Below are positions 9,022-18,124 of a DNA stretch of 60,734 nucleotides, in pieces. Origin of the DNA: Verrucomicrobiota bacterium. Lineage in GTDB: Bacteria > Verrucomicrobiota > Verrucomicrobiia > Chthoniobacterales > UBA10450. The position numbers were made by a program, and so were the translations under genes. The first letter of the stretch is position 1. Every line of letters begins with the position of its first letter. The notes under the pieces are model-generated. The model was not told where the DNA came from. It saw only the letters and a program-made list of their open reading frames with translations, and did not search any database. The stretch is from contig QHRO01000240.1 of NCBI GenBank assembly GCA_003220155.1, positions 1 to 60,734 on the forward strand. The letters are read 5' to 3'.

Positions 9022-9840
9022 TTACAATTCGATTGTGCCCTCGAAGACAAACTCGGCCGGTCCGGTGAGTGTGACATCTGCGAAGCGCTCGCCGTCGCGG
9101 CGAAAATCTACACTCAATTCGCTGCCGCCACGCACCAGCACGCCAATGGGCCCGTCGGTTTTTTCCGTGGCCGCAAAAATGAGCGCGCTTGCCACGACGC
9201 CAGTACCACAGGCCAACGTTTCGCCCTCGACTCCACGCTCATAAGTGCGGATTGCGATTTTGTTTCCGCCGCGTCTTTTCAGGAAATTCACGTTTGCGCC
9301 TTTGGGCGAAAACATTTCGTGCCGACGAATGGCAGCGCCTTCGTGCAACACATCAATCTCTTCGATGTTAACGGCTGGAATAACAACATGCGGCACGCCG
9401 GTGTTAACAAAGTGAATGATTTTGTTCTCGGAGCCGACCGCGAGCGTCACATTTAGCTGCAAGTCGGTCGGCTCGCTCATGTGCAGAGTCACAAGCTCGC
9501 CCTGAAGTTGTGCGGCAATGATTCCAGCGGGCGTTTCAAACGAAACTTTTTTCGTCGCATCGGCGACTTTTTCTACGAAGCGGGCAAAACAACGGGCGCC
9601 ATTGCCGCACATTTCTGCTTCGCCGCCGTCGCTGTTATAGTAACGCATCCGAAAGTCAGCGCTATTGGTCGCGGGCTCGACCAACAAAACCCCATCCGCC
9701 CCAACGCCGCGATGACGATCGCAAATTTTCGCGATTTGCTGCGCGCTCAAGTGCACGTTGCCAGCGCGATTGTCGATCATGACAAAGTCGTTCCCCGCAC
9801 CATTCATCTTGGTGAATCGCAGCATGTGTTTGTGTACCAC
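9022..9840 (-). CDS. dapF: Diaminopimelate epimerase
   Basis: FTKMNGAGNDFVMID, EMCGNGARCFARF, YERGVEGETLACGTGVVAS. Confidence 0.97.
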   Translation of the reverse strand: MVHKHMLRFTKMNGAGNDFVMIDNRAGNVHLSAQQIAKICDRHRGVGADGVLLVEPATNSADFRMRYYNSDGGEAEMCGNGARCFARFVEKVADATKKVSFETPAGIIAAQLQGELVTLHMSEPTDLQLNVTLAVGSENKIIHFVNTGVPHVVIPAVNIEEIDVLHEGAAIRRHEMFSPKGANVNFLKRRGGNKIAIRTYERGVEGETLACGTGVVASALIFAATEKTDGPIGVLVRGGSELSVDFRRDGERFADVTLTGPAEFVFEGTIEL

Positions 9841-9873
9841 ATGGCTGCCTCGATGCCAACCGTTCGTCTACCG

Positions 9874-9966
9874 GTCATCCCGAGCGAAGTCGAGGGATCC
9901 CGTGGCGTTATCTTAAAGCTTCGCATCGGGATCCCTCGATCCGGCAACTGCCGGACTCGGGATGAC
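9874..9966. repeat. GTCATCCCGAGC-family palindromic element between trpA and dapF
   Basis: GTCATCCCGAGCGAAGTCGAGGGATCCCG...GGGATCCCTCGATCCGGCAACTGCCGGACTCGGGATGAC. Confidence 0.9.
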
Positions 9967-9968
9967 CG

Positions 9969-10823
9969 TTATTGGCCTTTGCGCGCTTGACGGATCGCCG
10001 ACACAATCGGCGCAACGAACCTGCCGACGCGATTAGCCAGATCGTCGATGTCTCCAATTTTTCCAATCAAATCGACAATCGCGCTTCCGATCACGACCGC
10101 ATCAGCCATTCGCGCCACTTGCGCAGCCTGTTCCGGATTCGAAATACCAAAGCCAACTGCGATGGGCAGATCGGTGTATTGCCTGATCATCGTTAGCTTT
10201 TCTTCGAGCGACTGCGCGACCGAATCGCGTGCGCCGGTTACGCCTTCGCGCGAGACGTAATAAATAAATCCGCGGGCGGATTTCGCGATAAGGGCGATTC
10301 GCTCCGGCGGCGAAGTCGGCGCAATTAATCGCACCCAAACTATATCTTCCGCATTTCCGCCATTCCCAATTCTCGAACTTGACTGCTTTAAGCAGTCAAC
10401 CTGTTTGGTTTTCGTATCTTCTTCGGGCGGTAAATCGAGAATGAGGAAACCATCCACACCGGCGTCCGCCGCAGCCTGATGAAATTTATCAATGCCGAAT
10501 CGGAAAATCGGATTCAGATACGTGTAGAGCACAATCGGGATCTCGGAGGCACGCCGAATCTCGGGCACACAATCGAGCACGCCGCGCGCAGTTGCCCCGG
10601 CTTGCAGCGCGCGCTGCGCCGCCAGTTGGTTGACAATGCCATCTGCCAGCGGATCAGAAAATGGCAAGCCGAGCTCGAGCAAATCCGCGCCGTTTCTCTC
10701 CAACGCCAGTGCGATCTCAACGGTCCGGGCAAAATTTGGATCACCCGCGCAAATGTAGGGAATGAAGGCGGCACGATCTTCGTCGCGGCACCGGGCAAAA
10801 AGACGTTCGATTCGTTCGGACAT
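9969..10823 (-). CDS. trpA: Tryptophan synthase alpha subunit
   Basis: AFIPYICAGDP, ADLLELGLPFSDPLADG, YYVSREGVTGAR, VGFGISNPEQA; start chosen at MSERIERLF. Confidence 0.96.
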   Translation of the reverse strand: MSERIERLFARCRDEDRAAFIPYICAGDPNFARTVEIALALERNGADLLELGLPFSDPLADGIVNQLAAQRALQAGATARGVLDCVPEIRRASEIPIVLYTYLNPIFRFGIDKFHQAAADAGVDGFLILDLPPEEDTKTKQVDCLKQSSSRIGNGGNAEDIVWVRLIAPTSPPERIALIAKSARGFIYYVSREGVTGARDSVAQSLEEKLTMIRQYTDLPIAVGFGISNPEQAAQVARMADAVVIGSAIVDLIGKIGDIDDLANRVGRFVAPIVSAIRQARKGQ

Positions 10824-10862
10824 CGCTGGCATTCTTAGCGCAGATTTAGTCCGCGTGAAACG

Positions 10863-11504
10863 ATGACCCTCAGCACCTTGGTTAACGGTTACATTCTCGG
10901 CTGGTCCGTTGCGTGGCCGCCAGGGCCAATTAATGCCGAAATGATCCGGCACGGTTTATTGCCAAAGGACCGGGGCGGTGGATTCTGGTCGGCCTGGCCA
11001 ATCGATCTTGGCGCGTGCACCGGCGATTTCATCTGGGCCTTTTGCGTTTCCGTCGGCGCAGGCGCCCTGCTCAACTCGGTCGAGATCCGGCGTGTGCTCG
11101 CGATCGTAAGTCTCGCATTGCTCTTATTTTTAGCGGCCCACTTCGCTATTGGAGCGTGGAAAATCTATCGCGCCCATCGCAGCCTTCAGTTTCAAGCGCC
11201 AAAAAACCAGAGGCGCGGCGGGTTTTTGCTCGGTCTCTTTATCGTATTGATGAGTCCGTGGAGCGTCACTTTCTGGCTGGCCGTTATCGGCAACCAGCCC
11301 GCACAAAACGCAAGAGTGCGACAGTCCCTCGGCATCGCGGTCGCGGTCGTTCTCGGTGCGCTGACCTGGGGCGTAGTTTTATGCACGGCGGTAAGATTGG
11401 GCGCGCATGTTTTTTCCCATCCGAGCTGGCAGGTCGGTACCGAAGCCATCACCGCTGCGGTTATGTTATGGTTCGCCATTCGGCTCCTCCTCCATTTCCA
11501 ATGA
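10863..11504 (+). CDS. LysE/RhtB-family membrane translocator
   Basis: Multi-TM protein, VNGYILGWSVAWPPGPINAEMIRHGL, GLFIVLMSPWSVTFWLAVIG. Confidence 0.75.
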   Translation: MTLSTLVNGYILGWSVAWPPGPINAEMIRHGLLPKDRGGGFWSAWPIDLGACTGDFIWAFCVSVGAGALLNSVEIRRVLAIVSLALLLFLAAHFAIGAWKIYRAHRSLQFQAPKNQRRGGFLLGLFIVLMSPWSVTFWLAVIGNQPAQNARVRQSLGIAVAVVLGALTWGVVLCTAVRLGAHVFSHPSWQVGTEAITAAVMLWFAIRLLLHFQ

Positions 11505-12172
11505 ACGCGATCACTGAACCGCGCACCACAACGCTGACTGTTAACGAGATCTATTACTCGATTCAGGGTGAAAGCACTTGGGCGGGACTTCCATGCGTGT
11601 TTGTGCGGCTGACCTTCTGCGACCTGCGCTGCACTTATTGCGACACCGCCTATGCCTTTTACGAAGGCGAAAAGAAAACGTTGCCCGAGATTACGACTGA
11701 AGTTTTGAAATTCGATTGTCCGTTGGTCGAAATCACCGGCGGCGAGCCGCTCCTGCAAAAAAATGTTCTTCCATTGATGAGTGCGCTGGCTGATGCCGGA
11801 AAAACAGTGCTACTGGAAACAAGCGGCGCACACGATATTTCGAAGGTCGATTTGCGGGTGCATCGCATCATGGACTTGAAAACTCCCGGCAGCGGCGAAT
11901 GCGAGAGGAATCTGTGGTCGAACATTCAGCATTTGACCAAGCGCGACGAAATGAAATTCGTTGTTGGCTCGCGCGAAGACTATGAATGGTCACGCGAAAA
12001 GATGCGCGAGCACAATCTCTCCGAGCGCTGTCACGCCGTTTTATTTTCACCGATATTTGGCCGGATTGAACCGCGCGAAATTGTAGAGTGGATGTTGGCC
12101 GACAATCTGAAAGCGCGTTTTCAATTGCAGATGCACAAATTCATCTGGTCGCCCACGACGCGCGGCGTATGA
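11501..12172 (+). CDS. queE: 7-carboxy-7-deazaguanine synthase (radical SAM)
   Basis: YYSIQGESTWAGLPCVFVRLTFCDLRCTYCDTAYAF; internal start at 11501 overlapping the upstream stop. Confidence 0.95.
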   Translation: MNAITEPRTTTLTVNEIYYSIQGESTWAGLPCVFVRLTFCDLRCTYCDTAYAFYEGEKKTLPEITTEVLKFDCPLVEITGGEPLLQKNVLPLMSALADAGKTVLLETSGAHDISKVDLRVHRIMDLKTPGSGECERNLWSNIQHLTKRDEMKFVVGSREDYEWSREKMREHNLSERCHAVLFSPIFGRIEPREIVEWMLADNLKARFQLQMHKFIWSPTTRGV

Positions 12173-13403
12173 ATGGCGAGAGCAGAGTCTGGATTGTAAT
12201 TTCCCGACCGGACCGGTTGCCGACAGCGATTGCGGTGGCGCAGGCGGTTCGCGCACAATTTCCAGGCGGTGTGCATTTGTTGCGCGAGCATTCGAAATGG
12301 TGGGACCACGCACAATGGCGGCCGTATGCGGACAATTTGACGAGATTCATGCTTTCCCACGCGTGAATACGTGCCGTGGTTTGCGTGATTTGTCGCGACT
12401 CTACCGTGAATCCGCCGCGCGGCGCGAAGCAATCGCGCAGCAACCGATCGGTAAAAAACGCGATCTCGTTGTTTGCGTGGGTGGAATTCTGACCATTTCC
12501 AATGCGACGATCTCGGCGCATCCGGAGGCGAAGAAGGTGCTTTGCGTCGCAGAAAAAGTTTATCGCGATCTTACCCGTGTCGGCGGGCGCACCCGCTATC
12601 GATTTACCACTTCGGGCTGGTTACAAAATCGGATTGTCGAACCGATGGCGGGTTTAAACCGAACCCTCCATTTCAAGCCGCGGATAAATCCAGGTGGCGA
12701 TGGCGTCCGGGTCGAGCGTCTGCAAAAAAATCCGGAGTTCCTCTACCATCGAATCGTGGTCATGAGTAATGGCGGGACCGATGTCTCGAACAATCCGAAA
12801 ATTATTGGGGCCAAATATCCCAGTGTGGCCGAGCTGCAGGATTTGCCGGAAGTCAGCGACAGAAATGGAGATGGTATCAGTCGCCGGGTGATCTTTTTCG
12901 GCACGCCTTTCCTGCTAATTCATAACGTGTCAGCCGATGTTTACGTCGAGCAACTCAATCGGTGTCTCGATTATTTGCGGCGGAATTTCAGCGGTCACGC
13001 TTTAATTTATCGTCCGCACCCGAACGAGACGAACGAAGCTGACCGAGCAGAACTCGACGGTTTTCGGATTGAAGATGGTCGCGAAGCCGCTGAGCTTTAT
13101 CTTTTGCGGAACTATCAAACGATCGCGGCCGTTTTCTCGGTCTCCTCAACGGTATCGCGAACGGCGCTGAACAATGGGATCAATGGCTACGCCATGTATC
13201 CCGTCTTTCCATTCACCACGCAGCAGGCCGAATTCTTTGCAGGCGTGATGGGTGACGTTCCGGTTGAGTTTACCATTCGCGATCTAAATTCGCCGCCGAT
13301 TCCGTATCAACCGATCGTGGCGGAAAGCGGACGCAGTTTTACGGAACCGATGCGAATGGCGGCAGAACACGTAGCAGCTTCGATCGCTGACCTAGGGGCT
13401 TAA
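12169..13403 (+). pseudogene. Glycosyltransferase-like (possibly polysialyltransferase/GT-B-like) gene interrupted by an apparent -1 frameshift near 12334-12338
   Basis: Two overlapping ORFs in different frames; adding one T at GACAATTTGACGAG joins ...WRPYADN to FDEIHAFPRVNTCRGLRDL; ALIYRPHPNETNEAD in the C-terminal half. Confidence 0.6.
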
Positions 13404-13455
13404 CACATTTCGCGGAAGGAATTGGCTAGGAAATAGCGATTTTTCACGCCAAATC

Positions 13456-13483
13456 TGTAGCCGTCGCGCTCTGCGCGACGCGG
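13456..13483 (+). repeat. REP element, TGTAG + hairpin (downstream side of the RAYT-like gene)
   Basis: TGTAGCCGTCGCGCTCTGCGCGACGCGG; stem CGTCGCGC/GCGCGACG. Confidence 0.8.
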
Positions 13484-13534
13484 TATGGGTTAACCTACCT
13501 TGGTGGGGTTGAGCGAAGTGCACTCACGGGAAAC

Positions 13535-14035
13535 CTAGTCACCATAAATCGTTATTAACTCGCCAGCGTACGGCCAATCCTCGACTCTCTCTACCAGCTG
13601 AGCGCGAACTGCATTTTCACGAACGTAATCCCACTTTTGCGCATAACTCTCTTCACTTCTCAAGAGGTGATCAAAGAAACCGCGCTGCCAGACTGGATCG
13701 TGCGACCTACCCGTGGCTATCGCGCCGCCGAGAACACGCTTTAACGTGCCGACCCATTTCCCAAGATTGAAGTCGTCTGGCCCCGCGACAAACAAATGGA
13801 TGTGATCTGGAAGGATTACATAACGACCGACCGCGATTCCAAATTCCCTATGCGCCCGATCGGCGAACTCGATGAACGCAGCGTGAACTTCAGCGCGTGC
13901 GAGAATTGATCGCCTACTATACGTGCAAAAGGTGACGAAAAACAAAGGACTTCGTGAGAAAACCCAATGGAGTCGCGGAGGGGTTCGCGCGAAGCTTTTC
14001 ATTTTTTTCTTTCGAGTTGAAACGTGATCGGGCAT
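13535..14035 (-). CDS. REP-associated tyrosine transposase-like protein (RAYT, Y1/HUH superfamily)
   Basis: VTFCTYSRRSIL, GRYVILPDHIHLFVAG (HxH), VWQRGFFDHLLRSEESYAQKWDYVRENAVRAQLV. Confidence 0.9.
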   Translation of the reverse strand: MPDHVSTRKKKMKSFARTPPRLHWVFSRSPLFFVTFCTYSRRSILARAEVHAAFIEFADRAHREFGIAVGRYVILPDHIHLFVAGPDDFNLGKWVGTLKRVLGGAIATGRSHDPVWQRGFFDHLLRSEESYAQKWDYVRENAVRAQLVERVEDWPYAGELITIYGD

Positions 14036-14039
14036 CCTG

Positions 14040-14065
14040 CGCTTCGCAGACCGAAGCGGCTACAG
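14040..14065 (-). repeat. REP element, hairpin + CTACAG (upstream side of the RAYT-like gene, inverted relative to 13456)
   Basis: CGCTTCGCAGACCGAAGCGGCTACAG; stem CGCTTCG/CGAAGCG. Confidence 0.8.
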
Positions 14066-14083
14066 CTAGATTGGTGCACTCGC

Positions 14084-14971
14084 CTAATGTTTCGGCGCGC
14101 GCACGGTGCCTGTCTCAACGGCGAGCTTGCGCTGCTCCACGATCCGGTTCGCGGTTTCTTCCACCATTTGCTCGAGCAACATGCGCAGATGCGTGTTCCG
14201 CCGATAATCAGCCGGCGCGATGTGTTTCACCCGGTCGGCATGCGTGGAGAGCTGATAGCATTTTTTGAAACCAACACGCTGCGAATCATCAGGATTATAA
14301 ACCGCGATTGCTTGACCGGCGTTTTTCTTCATCACGGTGAAGCACGGCACGTCCGTCGGACCGTCGCCGACATAAATCATATTGGGGAATGGAATCGGCC
14401 GAATTTCAGGATCCATGTGATCATTCACGTCCTGCGCCATGTCGAGAAAGCCTTTATTAATACGAAAGAGAAACTGCGTTTTTTGAGTGTGACTGATCAC
14501 GCGCTTCGGGAAAGTGATGCGGCCTTCGTTGTCGGTCGCGAACTCGCAACCGAAAATGGCGCGCACATAAGGCGCGAGCCGGCTGCCATCGATCAATACC
14601 TTCATGCCCGATGAAATGATGTAATGCTCGACCGTGATGCCATAAGCGGCGTGTTCGGCGGTGAGTAAACCTTTGCCACCACAAAATTCCTCAAACATCT
14701 CCGGCAAACCTTTGTAGAAGTTAAGCTTCGCGCCGAGTTTTTTGAGTTCCTCATTGGTTGGCCGATCCATCCCGAGCTGATCGAGCAAGACTTTCATGTA
14801 AGCGAGCTCATTATCGTAGCCCTGCCCGCGCACTAGCTCGGAACAACGTCGCCAGAAAATCTCGCTGTTAATTCCAAATGCCGGGAATACCACTTCGTCC
14901 TGCATGTAGCTCGGACTCAGTGTTTGATCGTAGTCGTAAACGATGGCGATGGTGTTTTGCGGAGCGGACAT
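14084..14971 (-). CDS. HAD-family hydrolase (phosphatase-like)
   Basis: IAIVYDYDQTLSPSYMQ motif I, IYVGDGPTDVPCFTVMKK motif III/IV. Confidence 0.85.
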   Translation of the reverse strand: MSAPQNTIAIVYDYDQTLSPSYMQDEVVFPAFGINSEIFWRRCSELVRGQGYDNELAYMKVLLDQLGMDRPTNEELKKLGAKLNFYKGLPEMFEEFCGGKGLLTAEHAAYGITVEHYIISSGMKVLIDGSRLAPYVRAIFGCEFATDNEGRITFPKRVISHTQKTQFLFRINKGFLDMAQDVNDHMDPEIRPIPFPNMIYVGDGPTDVPCFTVMKKNAGQAIAVYNPDDSQRVGFKKCYQLSTHADRVKHIAPADYRRNTHLRMLLEQMVEETANRIVEQRKLAVETGTVRAPKH

Positions 14972-15041
14972 GCTGGAGACGTGATTCGTTACATCGTCAC
15001 ATCGTTACATCGGCGAGTAAGTTAACAATTGATCTTCAATC

Positions 15042-15090
15042 TTCACGATTCACGATTCACGATTCACGATTTACGATTTACGATTCACGA
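15042..15090. repeat. Tandem heptamer array (TTCACGA/TTTACGA)x7
   Basis: TTCACGA x4, TTTACGA x2, TTCACGA, then degenerate units. Confidence 0.9.
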
Positions 15091-15091
15091 T

Positions 15092-15748
15092 TTAACGATT
15101 CAACGTGTTTCCTATCCGCGAGAGGAAATCATCGAACAACTCATCATAAATCTTTCCACGCTCGGGATGGTATTGCACTCCAAGAGCGAAGGGATAGTCG
15201 CGCAGTCTTGCCTGTTCGATGATGTCATCGGTGGCGCACCACGACTCCACTTCGAGACCGGCGCCCAGTTTGTTAATCGCCTGATGATGCGAGCTATTCA
15301 CTTTTTCAAAGGGATGGCGCGTTTTGCGGTCGGATCGGAGCGGTTGGACATCGTGCGTCTTCTGATCGGGCAGGTTATGGCCTGCGATGTCGAGATGGAG
15401 AGTGCCGCCGAGGGCGACATTGAGGATTTGCAGTCCTTTGCAGATCGCGAAAATCGGAAGCCCGCGTTCGATCGCCTTCTTGATGGCGTCGAGTTCCCAG
15501 CGATCGCGATCGGGATTCACATCCTTTTCGATTACAGACGGATCGGGAACAGGTTGGTTTAAGAACTCGGGAGCAACGTCTGGTCCGCCGGTGAGCAATA
15601 AGCCGGTCATTTTTTCGAGCGGAACCTTGCGCCGCGCTGCATTCCAAACCTTGAGGTCGGGACATTTCGCGAAAAATGGCGCGAAATATTTCTCGTCCGA
15701 GCGGCGCATCCAGGTGCCGATATTACGCATGCCGCAAATTGCCGTCAT
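15092..15748 (-). CDS. Gamma-glutamyl-gamma-aminobutyrate hydrolase-like class I glutamine amidotransferase (peptidase C26)
   Basis: GLLLTGGPDVAPEFL, GLPIFAICKGLQILNVALGGTLHLDI, FALGVQYHPER; start inside the repeat at 15744. Confidence 0.85.
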   Translation of the reverse strand: MTAICGMRNIGTWMRRSDEKYFAPFFAKCPDLKVWNAARRKVPLEKMTGLLLTGGPDVAPEFLNQPVPDPSVIEKDVNPDRDRWELDAIKKAIERGLPIFAICKGLQILNVALGGTLHLDIAGHNLPDQKTHDVQPLRSDRKTRHPFEKVNSSHHQAINKLGAGLEVESWCATDDIIEQARLRDYPFALGVQYHPERGKIYDELFDDFLSRIGNTLNR

Positions 15749-15826
15749 TCCGAGCGAAGTCGAGGAATCCCGTGGCGCAGACTTGAAGGTAACGCGACGG
15801 GATCCCTCGACTTCGCTCGGGATGAC
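15744..15826. repeat. GTCATCCCGAGC-family palindromic element
   Basis: GTCATTCCGAGCGAAGTCGAGGAATCCCG...CGGGATCCCTCGACTTCGCTCGGGATGAC. Confidence 0.9.
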
Positions 15827-15831
15827 AGTCT

Positions 15832-15928
15832 CCAAGGAGCGGCGCCTTCCCAGTCGCCGAAGCCAGGATAGGCAGTCTTCAGACTGCCCGTTTAATTAAT
15901 CGGCGGCTTGGAAACCGCTGTTCCTTGG
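15832..15928. repeat. Imperfect inverted-repeat element, CCAAGGAGCGGC...GCTGTTCCTTGG
   Basis: CCAAGGAGCGGCGCCTTCCCAGTCGCCGA ... TCGGCGGCTTGGAAACCGCTGTTCCTTGG with inner hairpin GGCAGTCTTCAGACTGCC. Confidence 0.75.
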
Positions 15929-15937
15929 GCTTGGCGT

Positions 15938-16084
15938 TTAACGCCCGAGAATAATGAAGATGCCGGCGAGAAGGGCGATGATTCCTGGAATAAAGCCGAA
16001 GTTGAATCCAAACACTGCAATCAAGCCAACGAGAATCAAATAGATCGCCAGCAAAAGCATTCCAATATTTTTGTTAAAGCTCAT
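15938..16084 (-). CDS. Small hydrophobic membrane protein (48 aa), absent from the ORF track
   Basis: Manual translation MSFNKNIGMLLLAIYLILVGLIAVFGFNFGFIPGIIALLAGIFIILGR*. Confidence 0.75.
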   Translation of the reverse strand: MSFNKNIGMLLLAIYLILVGLIAVFGFNFGFIPGIIALLAGIFIILGR

Positions 16085-16142
16085 GGATTAAGCATGATTT
16101 GCCGATCGTGTCCGATGTCACGCACGAAAATCATGGAGCAAT

Positions 16143-16207
16143 CAAGGAGCGGCTGCTTCCCAGCTGCCGATTTATATAAACAGCGGCTCGGAGACCGCCG
16201 CTCCTTG
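16143..16207. repeat. Inverted-repeat element of the same family as 15832..15928
   Basis: CAAGGAGCGGCTGCTTCCCAGCTGCCGATTTATATAAACAGCGGCTCGGAGACCGCCGCTCCTTG. Confidence 0.8.
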
Positions 16208-16216
16208 GTTTTCCAA

Positions 16217-18031
16217 CTACAGTCCCATTAATTCGCGAACGTATTTCACTGGCGGGCTGCCAAAGGAGATGACGGTGTTATTGTAGTTTTTGAGATTGAA
16301 GGCTGTGCCATCTCTCGCTTTGGCACGATCACGCAAGTCAAGGTGCTCGGCCACGCCTACGAAGTAGGTCGATAGTTGCGCCGAGCTAAGCCGGAGCGCG
16401 CTTCCATTTCGCAACCGCTTCGCCTTCCTGCTGGAAACCTTCTTTTATCATCAAATCCATCGCTTCTTTTTCGCTCATGTTTTTGGCGTGAATCTCCTGA
16501 TCGATGATGGCGTTGCAAATCGCGCGCAATCGCATTTTCAACTGTTGCATTTTCACTTCCGGCCCGCCGTAGCCTTGTTCTGCCATCATTTGTTCACAAT
16601 ATACGGCCCAGCCTTCGACGAACGTCCCACTCTGGAAAATTGCGCGGACCAAGGTTGGTGCGCGGAATTCGTTAGCGTGGGCCAGTTGCAAATAATGTCC
16701 GGGCATCGCTTCGTGCACGCGTCAGGTCGCGGCACATGTAATTGTTGTATTCCTTGAAGAACGATTCTTTACGCTGTGCGCTCCAATCTTTTGGCGTCGG
16801 TGCGACCGCGAAAAATCTTTTGCCATTTTGCTCGAGCGGTCCTGGTGGATCACAGTAGGCAATCGCCTGTCCGCGTTTGAACTCTGGCATGACGATGACC
16901 TCAAGCGGCTTTTCCGGCACCGCGACGAGGTCGCGCTGTTTGGCAAACTCGGTCGCTTCGCCCACGATTTTTTGCGCATAACCGACGACGGTATTGTCGT
17001 CCGGATGCTGCTCGGCCAGCTTGTCCAGAACCGCGCTCGTGACCTTCTTCTTGTCGGCCAGCGCTTTCTTGTCCGCGTTGGGGAAATATTTTTTGTAAAG
17101 TGGAAGCGCGGTTTCGTAGATTGCTTTTTGGGTTTGCGCCAGATCAGCCCGGGCGCGCTGCATGATCTCTTCCATCGAGAGATCGGAAGCGAGGGCAAAG
17201 CGCAATTTCTTGCAAAACTTGTCAGCACCCAGGCGGAAATCGCCATCTGACCGTGGGAGCAAATCTTTTTGCAACCACGTCTTGTAATCTTCGAGCGCCT
17301 TCGCCGTTTTTTCCTGAATGGGTCCCAGATCTTTTGCCACTTGCGGCCCTTGATTGAGCAAAGGTGAAAGGCCCTCGCGCACTAACGAAATTGCGCCCTG
17401 GGTCTGCTCGATCGCGGTCTCGGTATGGATCTTGGGCGAATGTTTCAAGTTGGTCTTGGCTTGAGCGATGACGGCGGGAATTCCCTCCAGGCGTTTGCGC
17501 AAATTCAGAATGCGCTGCTCCGCTGGCGCGAAATCGCGCGCCACCAGCAAATAGACGCTGTTGGCGAGACTTCGGTTGTAAACCAGCGGGTTCCATTCCC
17601 ATTCCTTTAGCTCTTCGATGTCGAAGATTTCGTTGTCGACATTGTCCTTAAGCAGGCGGAGATCGACGTTGTTCGCGCCGGTCAGTTGTGAAAGGTCAGT
17701 GAGTCCTTCGACTTGCTGCCGCGTTTGCTTCGCCCGCGCCAGTTCCTGGACACGTGCCTTCGCGGATTAATCCGTCAGCTTGTCGTCGAAGCGATGATCT
17801 CCCAGCTCCGGAGCATTCTCTGGATGAGTAACCAGGTAGCCTTCGACACTGTTCATCCTGGGGCGTAGCGCCAACGTTTGTTAGCGGCATAACTAACGAA
17901 ACTAATACAAAGAGAATTCGCAGTCGGACGCCAGGCAATCTGGATCGACCAATGATGGAGGGTCGAGCTCCGCGAGACCGGCGTCGCAGAGCTCCGCCCT
18001 CCAGCGGGACGAGAGCTTTAGTTTTATTCAT
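16217..18031 (-). pseudogene. DUF885-type (M2/M32-like) peptidase pseudogene with several frameshifts and an in-frame stop
   Basis: Fragments in successive frames: signal-peptide-like LRILFVLVSLVMPLTNVGA; NSVEGYLVTHPENAPELGDHRFDDKLTD*; 292-aa body ending NNYMCRDL; HEAMPGHYLQLAHANEFRAPT; RLSSAQLSTYFVGVAEHLDL. Confidence 0.85.
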
Positions 18032-18124
18032 AACCAGTTTTTGAGACCTCGCGCGCGCGCATCACGTGGGCGTGCCGTGGGCGAGAATCGGCTCGGTGTC
18101 AATCTCATCCAAACTCGGCCGCTG

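Noticed and set aside
10824-10862. 39-bp divergent gap between trpA and the LysE-family gene as a special regulatory site
   Set aside because: Short divergent gap only; no recognisable operator or attenuator sequence
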